DNA of 64,000 nucleotides. Origin: Anaeramoeba flamelloides. Its lineage: Eukaryota; Metamonada; Anaeramoebidae. Below the pieces are notes generated by a model, which saw only the letters and a program-made list of their open reading frames with translations, was not told the DNA's origin and ran no database searches. The position numbers and the translations under genes were made by a program. The stretch spans positions 3,348,001 to 3,412,000 of the forward strand of contig JANTQA010000030.1 of NCBI GenBank assembly GCA_027625915.1, written 5' to 3'. This document shows, piece after piece, positions 12,135 through 24,665 of the stretch (positions are counted from its first letter, which is position 1; every line of letters starts with the position of its first letter).

Positions 12135-12476
12135 ATATTTTAAAATAAAGAATAGTATATTTTTTTTAAAAAAAAATAATAATATAAAAATAAAAATTAA
12201 AATTTTTTATTAATTTGTAAATTTAATATATAAATTTAGAATATAAATATTTTTTAATTTTTTTTTTTTTTGATGAATTTTCTTTCCTAAAAAAAAAAAT
12301 GAATTTATTTTGATTATTCGTCTTGGTAACGACTTACTTGTAGTTGATAATTCAAAATAATTATTAATATTGTTTTCATTAACAAATAATTAAAACAAAA
12401 ATTTAAAAATTTGTTTTTTTTTTTTTCATAAAAAATTAAAAGAATTAATGAACCAAATAAATCTTTTCATTATTTA

Positions 12477-15400
12477 TTAACAACATTTTTTTTTATCATT
12501 TTGAAAATTTTTTTTTGTTTTAATTTTAAATTCTTGATTGTCATTTTTTTTATTTTGTAAATTTTTATCAATATCTATGGCTATACTATTAAAAATTGCA
12601 TCAATATTCTTGTTTGTCTTTGCACTCGATTCAAAAAATTTAATTCCAAGCTCATTTGCAAGTTTCTATTATAGAAGATAATTCAATTAATTTAAAATTT
12701 TATTCAAAAAAAATAAAAAAAAAAAAATGTTTTTTTAATTGTTGATTATGTCTTTAATAAAGAAATAAAAAAAAAGCATAATTGTTGTCACATATAAAAA
12801 AAATAATAATGGTGGTTAAAATGTTCCTCTAAATTTATTTATTTATTTTCAAATTCTGGAAAAGTGCTGTTAGATTTTCTTGTGGCTTCTATTTATTCTG
12901 AAAATCTATATATGTTCGTTAAGTTTTTTTGAGTTTTCTATTTATTTGTAAAATCAAAAGATTTTCGTTAGATTTTTTTGAGGTTTTGAAATAAACAGAA
13001 AACTTTAATAAATTTTCTGTTTATTTCAGAAAATCTCAAAAAAACCTAGAACACTTCACAAATAAAATAAACCCCAATTCAAAATTTTTAACATACCAAA
13101 ATCCAATTTGTGAAGAAAAAAACTTATTTAATCAATTCAAGAAGATTTACCAAATTAGAGTCATTTACTAACTGAAATGTTAACACTTCTTTAGAAATTA
13201 CTATACTCACAAAACAATAAATAAATAATTATCAATACAAATAAATCATGGGTGTGTTAAAAATTTTGGAGAGAGCAAAACAAAAAAATACATTGGTAAA
13301 TTTGTTTAAATTCTATTAGGATTATTGATCTATCAAAGGTTAGATACTACCAATTAATTTTATTTGAGTTCTTCTATTTGGAACAACTTGACTTTAACAT
13401 AATATCAATTGTTCAAAAAAATTTTGATCCAACAAAACAAATTGCGTAATTCAAACAATGAAATGAAAAGAAAAACTAAAAGATGAAAAAATGATTTTCA
13501 TATTTTTCAAAAATCAAAATTATCTCCAATTTCAATGAAATTATATTATTGTGATTGTTTGTAACTTTTTAGCTGTGTGGAAAATTTTGAATTTTAGTTT
13601 AGAAAACCTCAAAAAAAAACCTAGAACACTTCACAAACAAATAGAAAACTCAATAAAAGCTAACGACGTTTTTTTTTTTTACTTTTGAGAAATAAACCTA
13701 ACTACAAATAAGAGGAATTAAAAACTACCCCATAAATTACAATAATCAAAAAAAAAAAAAAAAAAATGTTATTTTATCTCAAAATTTTAATCAAGAAAAC
13801 CCAAATTAATGAGTCACTTTTCGTTTTTAATTGATTTTTAAATATAGTTTTATTATTTCTACCCATTGTTAAGAAGCACTATTTGTGTAAATGAAATAAA
13901 AATTTTTCATTTTTTAATTGTAAAAATGTATTATTAACATTTTGGAAAAAAAAGAGCAACCTTTTTTAAGTATAAAAAGACAGTATTTTTGGATACAGTC
14001 TGGAAAGATCCTTAACATTCAAAATAATCGATTTTAAATTGAACTTCTGATTTGTTCAGAAACTACAAAAGTGTTTTTGGATCAAAAAATGATTTCCATT
14101 CAAATCCAGAATTGTCAATATTGAGAATTTCCAACAACAAATAATCAATTCAATGATTTTTGTTGGTTAATATATTTGATTTCAATATTCTCTCAAACAT
14201 CAAATTTCAGGTAGTCATTAAATTCAGATCAAGAGAATAAATTTTTACATTTGAAAATCAAAAATAGATAAATTAAGGAAAATCAATCAATCTGAATAAA
14301 GAATCTAAAATTTCAAAGTCGAGTGATTTTAAAAAAAATGTAACAAAAAAGTTTTCAAAGGTATCAATAAAACGGTTGACAAACTTAAATCAACATTTTT
14401 TTCAGAGGACTTTATTAAAAACTGTATTTGATCACATTTTTTTAAATAGACTTTACAACAAATTAAAAATTTAATAAATATCAAATTACATACACAATAA
14501 ATATTTGGAAATTTTCAAAATTATAACATTTTTTTTTTTTTTTACACCCAGTTCCACTTCACGATCATGAAAAAATTTTGTCAAAAAAAAATTAAATATT
14601 TGCTAATTTTACCCTTTTTAATAACTTCAATTAGAATAAACACTATTGGTTAATAAAGGATCTTTGATCAAAAAATATTTTTAAAATAATTTTACAATAT
14701 AAATTGGAAAATCCAATTTTCCAGTAATATTTTTTTTTGATTTAATAGTAAAAAATTTGAAAAATTTTTTGCTTCTAGATAAGAGGTCATTTTGTTATAG
14801 CTTAATAGTATTTTAAATATGGTGAATATCTTTCAAATAGGTAATCAATTATTTTGACTATTAAAGAATTATTTGTTCTTTTAAATTGGAAAAAATATTT
14901 TTTCTTTGATTTTTCGTTAGGTTTTTTTTAATTTTTGAAATTAAAAAAAAATTTCAAAAATTTTCTTTTTATTTCAAAAAGTAAAAAAAATCAAGGACAC
15001 TTAACGTTAGGTTTTCCAGAATTTAAAAGAATAGAGTAAAATCTATTTGATTTTACTTTATTCTTTTTAATTGTGGAAAACCACCGTTAGCTTTTTTTTA
15101 ATTTAAGAAATAAAAAGAAAATTTTTGAAATTTTTTTTTAATTTCTTAAATTAAAAAAAAGCTATGCACTTGACGGACACTCTCAATATTTATCATCAGC
15201 TTTTTTTTTTTCTGTGTTTGAGTTTTTTTAGATGATAAGAGTGTTTTCAAAACTATTAGTTATTATCTATTCAAAAAAATATCCTAAAGCTGAGTTTAAA
15301 GAAAATTCATTGTCACATCCATTTAAAATTTTTTACCCCAAAATAGACCTTTTTTTCTAGACTAGAGACTTTTAAAAATCGTAGTACTATTAACAACAAT

Positions 15401-17780
15401 AAACACAACAGACTCAAGAATTTTAAGAACTGGGATGTGGATTATGTTTTGAATAAACTCAATTAACAAGGATGAAATGATAATTGAGGTTGTAGTTTTG
15501 TCTAACTTTTTTTTTTCAATTTTATTTTTTCATCCTAGTGTTGTAATAAACAAACTTTCAACGAAATTTAAGTGCCAAAAAATCTCAAATGAAGGGAAAT
15601 TTTTTTATGATTTTTTTTTCCACAAATTATTTTACAAGAACCCTGACCATTGTGAAAAAAATTTGGGTCATTAAAAAAAATTGGGTCAGTCAAAAATTTG
15701 TTTTCGTTTTTTAAATAGTAAATATTAGCTAAATGATTTTTGATCAAAGTAAAATTTTATGAACAAATCTTACATTTAAGAAAAACCAAAGTCATTATCA
15801 ATAATAATTTTCAAAGACAATATTATCTTGTTGCATTTTAACCCTTTGGAATTACTGTGGAACTCTAAAAAACAAAAATTTATTTTTAATTTTAAACTTT
15901 ACTAAAAATGTTGATTTTTTTTATTAGATTACATTCCAAGATCAAGTTAATCATTGTTTGGGAAGACCAAAAATTAATAAGTGTTTTAAATTAAGGTTTG
16001 TCTATGGGGATTTAAAGAATTTAAATGGTTTCTGAAATCTTGATATTTGGGTATTTTGAAGTTTTGATTGTAAACATTAGTGGAAAACAACCTCTTTCAA
16101 AAAAACAGCTTTTTTGGAAGATTTTATTATTCAATTTGGTTTAAAAGGAAATTTAAGATTAACTGTGATAAATTTGCGTTCATTAACAATGATAAATATC
16201 TTATTAGATTAATAGATTATAAGATTTCCTATTAAATAGTTCTCTTATTTTTAGTAAAGTTGACAATTAAAAATAAATTTTTGTTTTTTAGAGTTCCACA
16301 GTAATTCCAAAGGGTTAAAATGCAACAAGATAATATTGTCTTTGAAAATTATTATTGATAATGACTTTGGTTTTTCTTAAATGTAAGATTTGTTCATAAA
16401 ATTTTACTTTGATCAAAAATCATTTAGCTAATATTTACTATTTAAAAAACGAAAACAAATTTTTGACTGACCCAATTTTTTTTAATGACCCAAATTTTTT
16501 TCACAATGGTGATTTTGTGTCTTGGTTTGGAATTTTTTTGTGCTATAATTTTTATTTTTTTATTTTTAGGTGTATTTTCAATTATGGTTGTGGGCTGTTC
16601 TCGATCAGACGAGAAATTAAATAACGAAATGAAACGAAAAGAAAAACTTAATTCTCTTTTTCACTTTTAATGTCAATGAGAATTGAAAATGGATTTTTCA
16701 CACAAGGAACTTAATTTTTGATAAAATCGAAATAAAGAATCTAAATTTTCAAAGTCAAATCATTTTAAAAAAAATGTAACAAAAAAGTTTTCAAAGGTCT
16801 AAATAAAACAGTTGAAAAACTTAAACCAACCTATTCTGAGGACTTTATTAAAAACTGTATTTGATCACAATATTTAAAAACAACCATTAAAAAAATAATA
16901 AAAAAAAAAAAAAAAAAAAATTAATTTTACTTCTCCCATTCCATAAGTGATTCTCCTTTTCTCTTGAAGATCACATTTGTTTCCAATCAGGTATTTGCAA
17001 AACTCAGTATTCGAAAATTTGTCCACTTCCTTGCTCCAATTTTTGATATTCTCAAATGATTTTGAATTTGTTACATCATAGACCATGAGTATCCCTTGAG
17101 ATCCTTTGTAATAGTTTCTTGTAATTGTTTTAAATCTTTCTTGTCCAGCTTGGTTTTTCATTAAATGTTTAAAAACCGAAAAGAAAAGAAAAGATAAAAG
17201 TATAAGAAAAGAGATCAGGCTGAAAAAAAATTCACGTCACAGATCAAAAAAGGTTGTTTCCGAATCCAAGATCAAATTTTATAAAAAAAATAAATAAAAA
17301 AAATTTGTTGTTTATACCTGTGTCCCAAATTTGAAGCTTAACAGGTTGGCTGTTGACTTCAACTGTGCGTACTTTCTGAAATTTTGTTTAAATAACATAG
17401 ATAAACCAAATGGATTTTATTTTTATTTTTGAAAAGGATGTTTGGATTGACAAAATAATAAAAAAAAAGAAAAAAAGTTTTACAAAATCAACACCAATAG
17501 TCGAGATATAAGTTTCATTGAAAGTTTCTTCCTAAATTATGAAAATAATATTTATTGTTTGTGTTTTGTTTTTTGTTTTTTGTTTTTTGTTTTTTGTTTT
17601 TGTTTTTGTTTATGTTTTTGTTTTTGAATTTTGGTGTTTAAATAAATATTAAATATTCACAACAAAATTTAAAACAAAAGAAAAAAAAAAACAAACAGTA
17701 AATCTGACCATAATACAGGATTTGCCAACACCTGTATCACCAATAATTAAGATTTTGAAATATCTTTCTTCGTTTATCAT
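12477..17780 (-). CDS. Rab1/Rab8-type small GTPase, five exons
   Basis: Minus-strand exons are 17780-17697, 17531-17484, 17375-17318, 17148-16931 and 12665-12477, giving 198 residues. Introns are 165, 108, 169 and 4265 bp. All five nucleotide-binding motifs are present: P-loop GDTGVGKS, switch I YISTIGVDF, WDTAGQERF, base motif GNKCDL and ESSAK. The C-terminus is KKKCC, a classical double geranylgeranylation site, so the protein cycles on membranes as a vesicle-traffic switch. The Rab-specific segments (IGVDF, KLQIWDT, RFKTITRNYYKGS) are typical of the Rab1/Rab8 group. The catalytic Gln is intact. The first donor is GTTTGT, weaker than the GTAAAA type used elsewhere. Start choice: the ATG at 17780 is followed by NEERYFKILIIGD, which is normal Rab spacing. 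The paralogue number cannot be fixed from here. Confidence 0.93.
12850..13075. repeat. modular palindrome cluster 1
   Basis: It opens with half of the TTCTGGAAAA module. A palindrome follows whose arms are AAATAAACAGAAAACTTT and its complement. Outer arms read TTTTTGAGTTTTCTATTTAT on the left and TCAAAAAAACCTAGAACACT on the right. Linker pieces TGCTGTTAG and CGTTAG are present. Confidence 0.7.
13600..13680. repeat. modular palindrome cluster 2 (half cluster)
   Basis: Only the right-hand type of module is visible: CTCAAAAAAAAACCTAGAAC, then ACTTCACAAACAAATAGAA, then AGCTAACGACG. The last is the complement of the CGTTAGCT linker. It lies about 520 bp from cluster 1 and may be its separated partner. 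Confidence 0.5.
14294..14446. repeat. duplicated intron segment, distal copy
   Basis: About 150 bp nearly matching 16729-16878, in direct orientation within the same intron. Shared blocks include AATAAAGAATCTAAA, AATGTAACAAAAAAGTTTTC and GACTTTATTAAAAACTGTAT. The partner lies just inside the exon 4 donor, so this is probably a duplicated piece of the intron's 5' part. It could instead be a fragment of a dispersed repeat. Confidence 0.8.
14915..15182. repeat. modular palindrome cluster 3
   Basis: Three hairpins follow one another. The first is a T8AATTT...AAATTA8 type. The second is a GGTTTTCCAGAATT type whose right arm ends TGGAAAACC. The third is a T-rich type whose outer ends are GCTTTTTTTT and AAAAAAAAGC. 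Linkers are AACGTTAGG, CACCGTTAGC and the terminal CACTTGACGGACACTCT. The last is the complement of the motif that opens clusters 5 and 7. Confidence 0.8.
15647..16509. mobile_element. 863 bp element with nearly identical 264 bp terminal inverted repeats, TGA target duplication
   Basis: The element starts CCATTGTGAAAAAAA and ends TTTTTTTCACAATGG. The two arms (about 15647-15909 and 16247-16509) agree at essentially every base over some 245 bp, then differ at two or three positions before pairing stops. A direct TGA flanks it on both sides (15644-15646 and 16510-16512), consistent with a 3-bp target duplication. Each arm has two direct TGGGTCA motifs about 22 bp apart near its tip, which could be transposase-binding sites. 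The 337 bp centre has no coding frame. Three-base duplications occur in PIF/Harbinger, CACTA and Zator families; none is proved. It sits inside the Rab intron. Confidence 0.88.
16729..16878. repeat. duplicated intron segment, copy next to exon 4
   Basis: Direct-repeat partner of 14294-14446. It begins about 50 bp inside the intron from the exon 4 donor. Because it is anchored to the exon border, it is probably the original copy. Confidence 0.8.
17559..17627. repeat. (GTTTTTT)n / (GTTTTT)n microsatellite
   Basis: Tandem T5-T6 plus G units in the first intron of the Rab gene. In the transcript this is an A-rich tract (CAAAAA units). No further role is visible. Confidence 0.9.
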
Positions 17781-20700
17781 CAATCAAAAAGTCAATTTTT
17801 TCTTTTGTTTGTTACAAAGAATTACAACAATAAAAAAATGAGAAATTCACAAAAGTCCAAATTTTAAAACTTTATTATCTTGGTTTGAAGTTCAAACAAT
17901 ATTTATTTTAATTCCACTATGTGAAGGTTTTTTTTGAAATCTTAAGCTCAAGGTACGTATGATTCTTAATTTAAATTTGGGTAAAATTTAGTTTTAAAAA
18001 ATTTGAATATTAAATTAATGTTAATAAAACATTCTCTTTTGAGAGATTTCTTGGAGTCGAATTCAAAAACTACATTATTCTGGGTTCACCATCAATTTCA
18101 TCTATTTATGAATCTCTTTTTCTCAGAAGTAAAAGATTAAAGTTATTAACTTATTTTACTCCTATTCCCAAAAATGATACTTTTTTTCTATTTGTCTCGA
18201 AATAAATTTAATATTAATCAATGATTTTTGATGCTATCAATATAATTGGGTATAGTAATTATTTTAAATTTGTTTATTAATTGTGAATGTATGCCTGTTA
18301 CAAAATCAAATAATAAACCAGAAACAAAAAGTTTTCTTATGTGTTTTTAGTGTATAATTTATTCCCAAAAGTGATTAGTAACTTTTATTTATTATTTTCC
18401 CAAAGATAATAGAGTAATTATGAAAACAAGGGAAGGGTTAAACTTGATAAAAAATCCATTTATCAACTTTTTAGAGATGAATTGTCTTATTATTTTCAAA
18501 AGAAGTTCATTTTTCGGAATTGTTTTTCTCAGTTAAAAAATCTTTGTCCTTGTTGATTGGATTTTTTTGATCAAAAAAAGAAAAAGAAAAATTTTCAAAA
18601 CATTTTTTATTTTGAAGAAGTCTCACTATAAGTAATTTCTGAGTGTTTTTGGGTATAAAAAAGCATTCCAATTTTAATCTTATTTTAAAAATACATTAAA
18701 AATTAATCAAACATTGAATCCCATTAGCCATAAAAAAATTGATCATTTATTTTATTTACAAATATTTATTATATTTCTTGAAATTTAAAAGAATGAGCAA
18801 TTATCTTTTTCAAATATTTAGAGTATAAAAAACGAACTATAATGCTAAAATTAATTATTTGGGAATATCTATTATTTTTTTTGATTTAGAATTATTAATT
18901 TGAAAAAAAATTATTAGCTAGAAATAATTCAAAAATTGATAAAAAATAATAAAGTTTATTGATAAGTTAACTCTTCGGGGTTGTTACCAACCCATTTGAT
19001 TTAATTAAGATTTTATTGATTAAAAATAATCAAATTAATCAGTATTTCTTGAGATTTTAAAGTTGATATTTCTAACCTTTTAAAAAAATATTTTGGTATA
19101 ATTTTGAATTTATAATATTTTGGTTTTTGTTTAGTCGTATTTTTAGATTCAATGGAAATAAAATAAACGATTTAAAATTCTTTTTTGAATATAAAAATTA
19201 TATTTTTTTTCAAATTTAAAATAATTATTGAAATTTTTTTTTTTGAAATTAATTAGTTTTTTTAGACTTAGTTATTCCTAGACTATGTGGTTTATTTTTT
19301 TTAGAATATTTTTATATACTTACTTCATAGATAATAATATTTCTTTCTTTCCCAAAGAAAAAAATTAATTTTTTTTTGAAATAATTTGGAAATATGTTGA
19401 AGTTTGAACTTTTCAAAAATTGAAAAAAAGGATCAAACTTTAAAAAAAAAAAATAATTTCTGAAAAGAGTACAAAAAATAAGTTAGGTATTGTATAAATC
19501 GGATTTTTACTTTTTTTTTTTAATTTCAAGATGTGGTAATTTGTTTTTGAATTTGTTATAATTTTTACTCTAATATTTTTTAGGGCGTTTGAAATATTCC
19601 CGAAAACTACTACCGAGAAAAAGAATGTAAAATAATAATAATAAAAATTGACATATTTTAGAATTGGAAATTTTAGAATTGGAAATTGATTAATACAAAA
19701 ATAAAAAATTATCTTTAAATCAATTATAAAACCAATATCCCAATTAATAAAATAAAAATTTTGTTTTCAATTTCCAAAATATTTTCTCAATTTTTAATGG
19801 CTATATAACAAACAGAGATCCTAAAAAAATTAATTGAAAACAAATAAATAACAAAATCTATATTTAGCTCTTCTTTTAAGATTTTTTATCTCAAAATACC
19901 CTTTTTTATATTAATTTGAATTGTTATATTAAATAAACTATCAATTCTCAATTAATCACACACATTGTGTAAAGTACTTGCTTTAAATAAAATTTATAAT
20001 ATCAACCCTTTTGTGTCGTCTAACTGATTATATCCACTATTCACTTATATAAATATTTTAAAACTGATTTAGATGGTAAATTATATCATATTTTAGAAAA
20101 TTTTAACAAGTAATGAAACCTTTTAATTCAAATTTTGAGTAATATTTTCAATTTTTGAGAAATTTTAGAGGTTTGTTTAAGGAGCTAAAATTGTATCAAA
20201 AATTATCTCAATTTTTTTGTCCTATGAATCCCAATGAGTAGTGTTTTTACTTTAACCAAGTAAAGGATATTACGATTTTTATATATTAATATTTTTATTA
20301 ATATTTTTTTCAATTTTTTTATATTTTTGAAAAATTGCTTTTTTACTCCTTATTCAAAATAAATGAAAATAACCACAATGTTTCAAGAATAAAAAACACA
20401 TTTTAGCTTTTTTTTTTCGGATTTTTTTTTTTGATTGAAGAACTTTAAAATACAATTATCATATTTACTTTTTGTTTATTGTGTTTTTCTTTGATCGTTT
20501 CAAACCTAATCCTTCTTGAAAAAAAAAAAAAAAAAACACTACTTCTGATTGGTATACATATTTCACAAGCTGGTAAATAATATTGTAACAAGAATAATAT
20601 TAGTAATTTACTGGGTAAATAATAATTTTACCTAAAAAAAGACAATAGATAAAGTGATAGAATCGCAACTAGTAAATTGCAAGTAATTTTTGAAACACAA

Positions 20701-22605
20701 AAAACCAATATTATAATATAATCTTAAAAAATATTATAGTGATCAAAAAAATTGTTGCAAAATTATTTAATATATGTTTCTAAATAAAATCGGTTCTTTT
20801 ATTCTTCTTATTCTCTATGTGGCATCTAATTCAGTGCCCTAGATAACATCATTTTTGAAAGTAAACTCTTTGATATTATAAGGGAAATTTTAAATAAGGC
20901 ATATAATTTTGTCAAAAATTTTGTAATTTTTCCTATTTTTCTGAAATTTTTTGGTGTTTTTATATAAATTTTCTCAAAAATTAACTCTATTTTAATAGAA
21001 GAAATTTTAGAAATTTGATCATTTTATTTGTAGAATTTCCTTTTTAATGATCAGGTTTTTTGAAACCAATATCATATTTACTTCAGGTTTATTATCGATT
21101 TCTTTGATCAGTTGTTGTATAGGTCTTCTATCAAAAAGAAGGATGCTTTTTATTTTGAAAAATGGATTAAACTTTTTTTCAGAAGTGATTTTGCCAACTA
21201 CAATTGTGTAAATAACGCGTGTTTTTTATTCTAACCCATTACTAAAATTGAACCCATACAAAAAATATTGGCTGACTCTAGACATAAAAGAAAGAAAGCA
21301 ATGGGGTGGAAACAGTATACAAACAAGGAATAGCTTTCTTTAATTAAATTTTAAAAAAGAATAATGAAGATACGGAAAGATTAAAAAGTAATATTTTGGT
21401 AAAAAAATGAGCAAAATTTCATTTTTTGAATTTTTATAAAAAAATCATTTAATCTCAGAAATTTTGTAAATCTGACGAAATTTTTGAAACAAAAGCATTT
21501 AATATTATTGAATCATTTCAACTAATCAAAGATCTAACCTCTCAATCCAATTTGAATCCGAACCAAGAATATATGTGAGTCTTCCTATCTCCTATATACA
21601 AGTCCGAAAAAAAAGCACCAGTTAAATTTGTGTACTGGGTTAAAGGTTTTCAACACGGGTTATTTCCACCACTGTATATGTTTAAAATATGTATTCAAGA
21701 AAAGTAATTTATGATGAAGTCTCTCTGTAACAGGAATTGTTTCTTAAATAGGTGAAATTTTTAACGGTGGAATTAGTTTGTAAGGAGAATTGGAAAAGCT
21801 TTTCAAAAGTTATTGACACCTTAAATAGAAAAAATAATCAGTTATCATAAAAGATTTTGCAATTCAAAATAATTCAAGAAGTTCAATTGTGTTTAACAAC
21901 AAACAAAAAAAACAAATTTTTTATTGTTTACAAGTTTATTTTAAATACATTCTCGTAAAAAGGAAAAATTCAAGATCAGAGCTCAAAAAACAAAAAGAAA
22001 TAAAAAGGAAGAAATTTTCATTTGGACTTAAAATCAAAAATAACTTTAATACATTAACAAGTTAGTGTTTCAGCCAAATTTAATTCCTTTCTCAAAGATT
22101 CCAAGAAAAATAAGAAAAATTAAAAACTTTTCAAACTTGAAGAACCTACTCAACTTTAAAAAAATACAGATTATTAATCTAAAAAAACCTATAAAGTTTC
22201 AAAAAACAAAGAACGAATTCTATTTGAATAAAAGTTGAAATGTTACTCTTTGAGATCGTTTTAAGTTTCTTCAAATTTTAAGGAATTTTATTTTTTCATA
22301 AAATTATTTTGAAAATTTTTTGCTATAAGAAGTAAAAATTAGTCCACCCCTTCTTCTTTGTTCTCACAACAAAAAAATTTTTTATCTCAAACTAAACGAT
22401 CATGCCTATCTTTTTTCTTTTTTCTTTTTTCTCTTTTCTTCAATTTTCAATTTTCTCTTTTCTTCTTTTTTCTCTTTTCTTTTTTTTTTTTTTTTTTTTT
22501 TTTAATTTCTTTCCTAAAAAAACCCAAACTTTTTCCAAATCAAATTGTTATGAACACTCCATTTCTTTGAAACCGTCACTCACTCAAACTTCAATCAAGA
22601 ACAAA
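17781..22605. other. 4.8 kb intergenic between divergent Rab and Cys-rich membrane protein genes
   Basis: This is the shared upstream region of two divergently transcribed genes. No coding signal was recognised. A pair of weak direct repeats occurs near 20437-20530 and 21061-21160 (shared blocks ATCATATTTACTT and TTTCTTTGATC). A long T-rich tract (about 22410-22505) lies just before the Cys-rich protein start and may be its core promoter or 5' UTR. The rest is unexplained A/T-rich DNA. Confidence 0.6.
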
Positions 22606-23445
22606 ATGAAATTGTCTCTTTTTATAATCAGTCTAATTTTAATTAGCTTTATTTACTCCTCGTGTAAGCATAACAAAGACTGCAAAACATCCGATCAACC
22701 AGCATGCCAAGGTGAGAAATGTGTAGAATGTGTATCTCACGAAGATTGTCCAATGAACAAATATTGTGTATTACTAGGAAAGGAGAGCGATCTCTACAAG
22801 TGTAGAAAATATTCCGAAGACACAGACAAACTTGGAAAATATTGTAATTCAGAGGACTGCAGTCAGATGGATACAGCTGTTGTTTGTGGAAGATGTAAAT
22901 CAAATAGCACGAAACATTATTGGACAGGTGCCTGCATTAACTTTAAATGTGAAACTTGTAGAGTTGATGATTTATCTGGGACATATTCAATCGCGTAAAA
23001 TTCTTTTTATTTTTTTTTTTTTGAAATTTTTTTTTTTTCTTCTTTTTTTTTAACAATTCTTTAATTTTTTTTCCTCTTCAAATTTCTTTTTTTCTCTCTT
23101 GACTAACCCCTATCCAACCATTCGTATTCAACTAAAAAAACTTAATTTATGATCTTTCAATTGAATAAATGTTAATTCTTTTGTTTGACTACCCCAAAAA
23201 AAAATAAAAATTTAAAAAAAAAAAAAATTCAAACAACTAATAGTTCTCAACATAAAGAGACTGCAGTCTGTAAACCAAAAAGTGTAAGTGGAAGAGCAGG
23301 ATCACTTACAACAGCCCAATCTACTTCTGGCGTTCCTTATGGTCTCGTTCAATCTTCTCATCAAATTGGATTCATGTGTTTTGGATTTGTTATCTTCTTC
23401 ATGTTAGTTCTTCAATGTATGATTTGGAAAAGAATTGATGTTTAA
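22606..23445 (+). CDS. Cys-rich secreted-type protein with C-terminal membrane anchor, two exons
   Basis: Exons 22606-22994 and 23244-23445 flank a 249 bp GT-AG intron (GTAAAATTC...CTAATAG) and give 196 residues. The Met at 22606 is chosen because a clean signal peptide follows at once (MKLSLFIISLILISFIYSS). The T-rich in-frame sequence upstream has no protein character. The mature part has 16 Cys in closely spaced pairs, such as GEKCVEC, HEDCPMNKYC, VVCGRC and KCETC. A Ser/Thr/Gly-rich stalk follows, then one hydrophobic helix near the end (IGFMCFGFVIFFMLVLQCMI) and a short basic tail (WKRIDV). This predicts a small type I surface or secretory-pathway protein rich in disulphides. The Cx4-6DCPxxxYC spacing recalls small secreted Cys-knot and dickkopf-like folds, but I do not assign a family. 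Confidence 0.85.
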
Positions 23446-24404
23446 ATGATGAATTATTTGTATACACTTTTCTAAATAATATAACCGATTCATTTACTTT
23501 TTGACTTGATTTATTTCTTTTTATTCTCCCACAAAATCAAACACTCTTTAATTTTTTTTTTTTTTTCATAATTGGTTATTTTGTTGAAAATTGTTTTTCT
23601 TACTTTTTTCTTTTTCCTTTTTTTTTACTTGTTGTAACTTTTTCGACATAATAACATAAATTATTCACTTTACAATTTTCAAGAACAATAAAAATATTTT
23701 CTCTTAGCCTAAAATTACTATATTTTTTTTTCAGTATTATTTTTACTTAATTTTTGCAAGCAAATTTCAATTTTCCTTTGAATTATTGTTGTTTTTATTG
23801 AAAAATTATCTTCTGTTGAATGACAGTAACTTTTTTTCATTGTCAGTAAAATTAATAGAGACACAGAAATTCTAAAATTTGGAAAAAAATTTCAGATCCT
23901 AATAATTACAAACTTGTAAAACAGGTTTTTTATATTTAATCTACATTATTTCCAGATTGTATTTAATCGTACCTCATCTGACTTTTTTTTCTAATTTTGA
24001 AATGAAAAAAATTAAAGTTCAAAAAATGGTTATTGAAAATGTACTGTAACAATAAAAAAGTCTTCGTAAACCAATTAAACATGACAAATTTTGAGATTTA
24101 ATTCGTAAATCTTTTTTCGAGAACTTTTCAGAAAAGACTAATATTTTTAACAAATTTTTTATCCAATTTGTGATTTATAACCAATTGTGATACAAAGATA
24201 ATAATTGGAATTTTTAAGTATAATCCAAGATCTGATTGAACAATTTATTATTGGAGAAATATAAAGAAAAAAATAAATATTAAATTCCCGTTTGTCTACA
24301 AATAGAATAAATTTTCAAGTTCTTATAATAATAATAATAAATGATTTTTATTTGTTTTTGATAATTAGGGAAAAGAGTTCATCAAAATTACTTCTTATTT
24401 GACT

Positions 24405-24665
24405 TTTTTTTTTTTTTTTAATTTGAGAAATAAACAGAAAATTTCAAAAATTTTCTGTCTATTTCTCAATATAAAAAAAACCGCCGTTAGCTTTTCCAGA
24501 ATTTAAAATAATTGAGTAAAATCTTTGATTTTTCTCTATTCTTTCGAATCCTGGAAAAGCTAGGCACTCTATGGAACTTTATGATAAGTTTTTTTAATTT
24601 AAAGGAATAGAGTAAAATCTTTAATTTTTCTCTATTCCTTTGAATTCAAGAAAACTTAGGCACTT
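24405..24665. repeat. modular palindrome cluster 4
   Basis: Three clean hairpins. The first is T-run plus AATTTGAGAAATAAACAGAA and its complement (24405-24480). The second runs from AGCTTTTCCAGAAT to TCCTGGAAAAGCT (24489-24561). The third runs from AAGTTTTTTTAATTTAAAGG to CCTTTGAATTCAAGAAAACTT (about 24587-24652). Linkers are CCGCCGTTAG, TAGGCACTCTATGG and TTAGGCACTTG. Outer bases differ from other clusters but still pair within each hairpin. Confidence 0.85.

Larger units (their letters stand above)
9083..12476. other. intergenic between the OLA1-like gene and the Rab gene
   Basis: No gene was recognised. The stretch holds the upstream flank of the OLA1-like gene, one copy of an old dispersed repeat (9550-10260), a 12-C homopolymer (10371-10382) and one complete 1.2 kb ATCGCGAT-type element (10921-12134). 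Just left of the Rab stop it is plain A/T-rich DNA. Confidence 0.7.
12666..16930 (-). other. 4.27 kb repeat-filled fourth intron of the Rab gene
   Basis: The intron lies between GMGE (donor GTAAAA after 16931) and KLANELG (acceptor AATAG before 12665), exactly between the GNKCDL and ESSAK motifs. It contains three palindrome clusters (12850-13075, 13600-13680, 14915-15182), a duplicated 150 bp segment (14294-14446 and 16729-16878) and an intact 863 bp inverted-repeat element (15647-16509). Short open stretches near 15477 and 16409-16670 lie in repeat DNA and are not genes. Confidence 0.88.

Noticed and set aside
16409-16670. Two open frames in the Rab intron
   Set aside because: They lie across the right arm of the 863 bp inverted-repeat element and its flank; no protein pattern.
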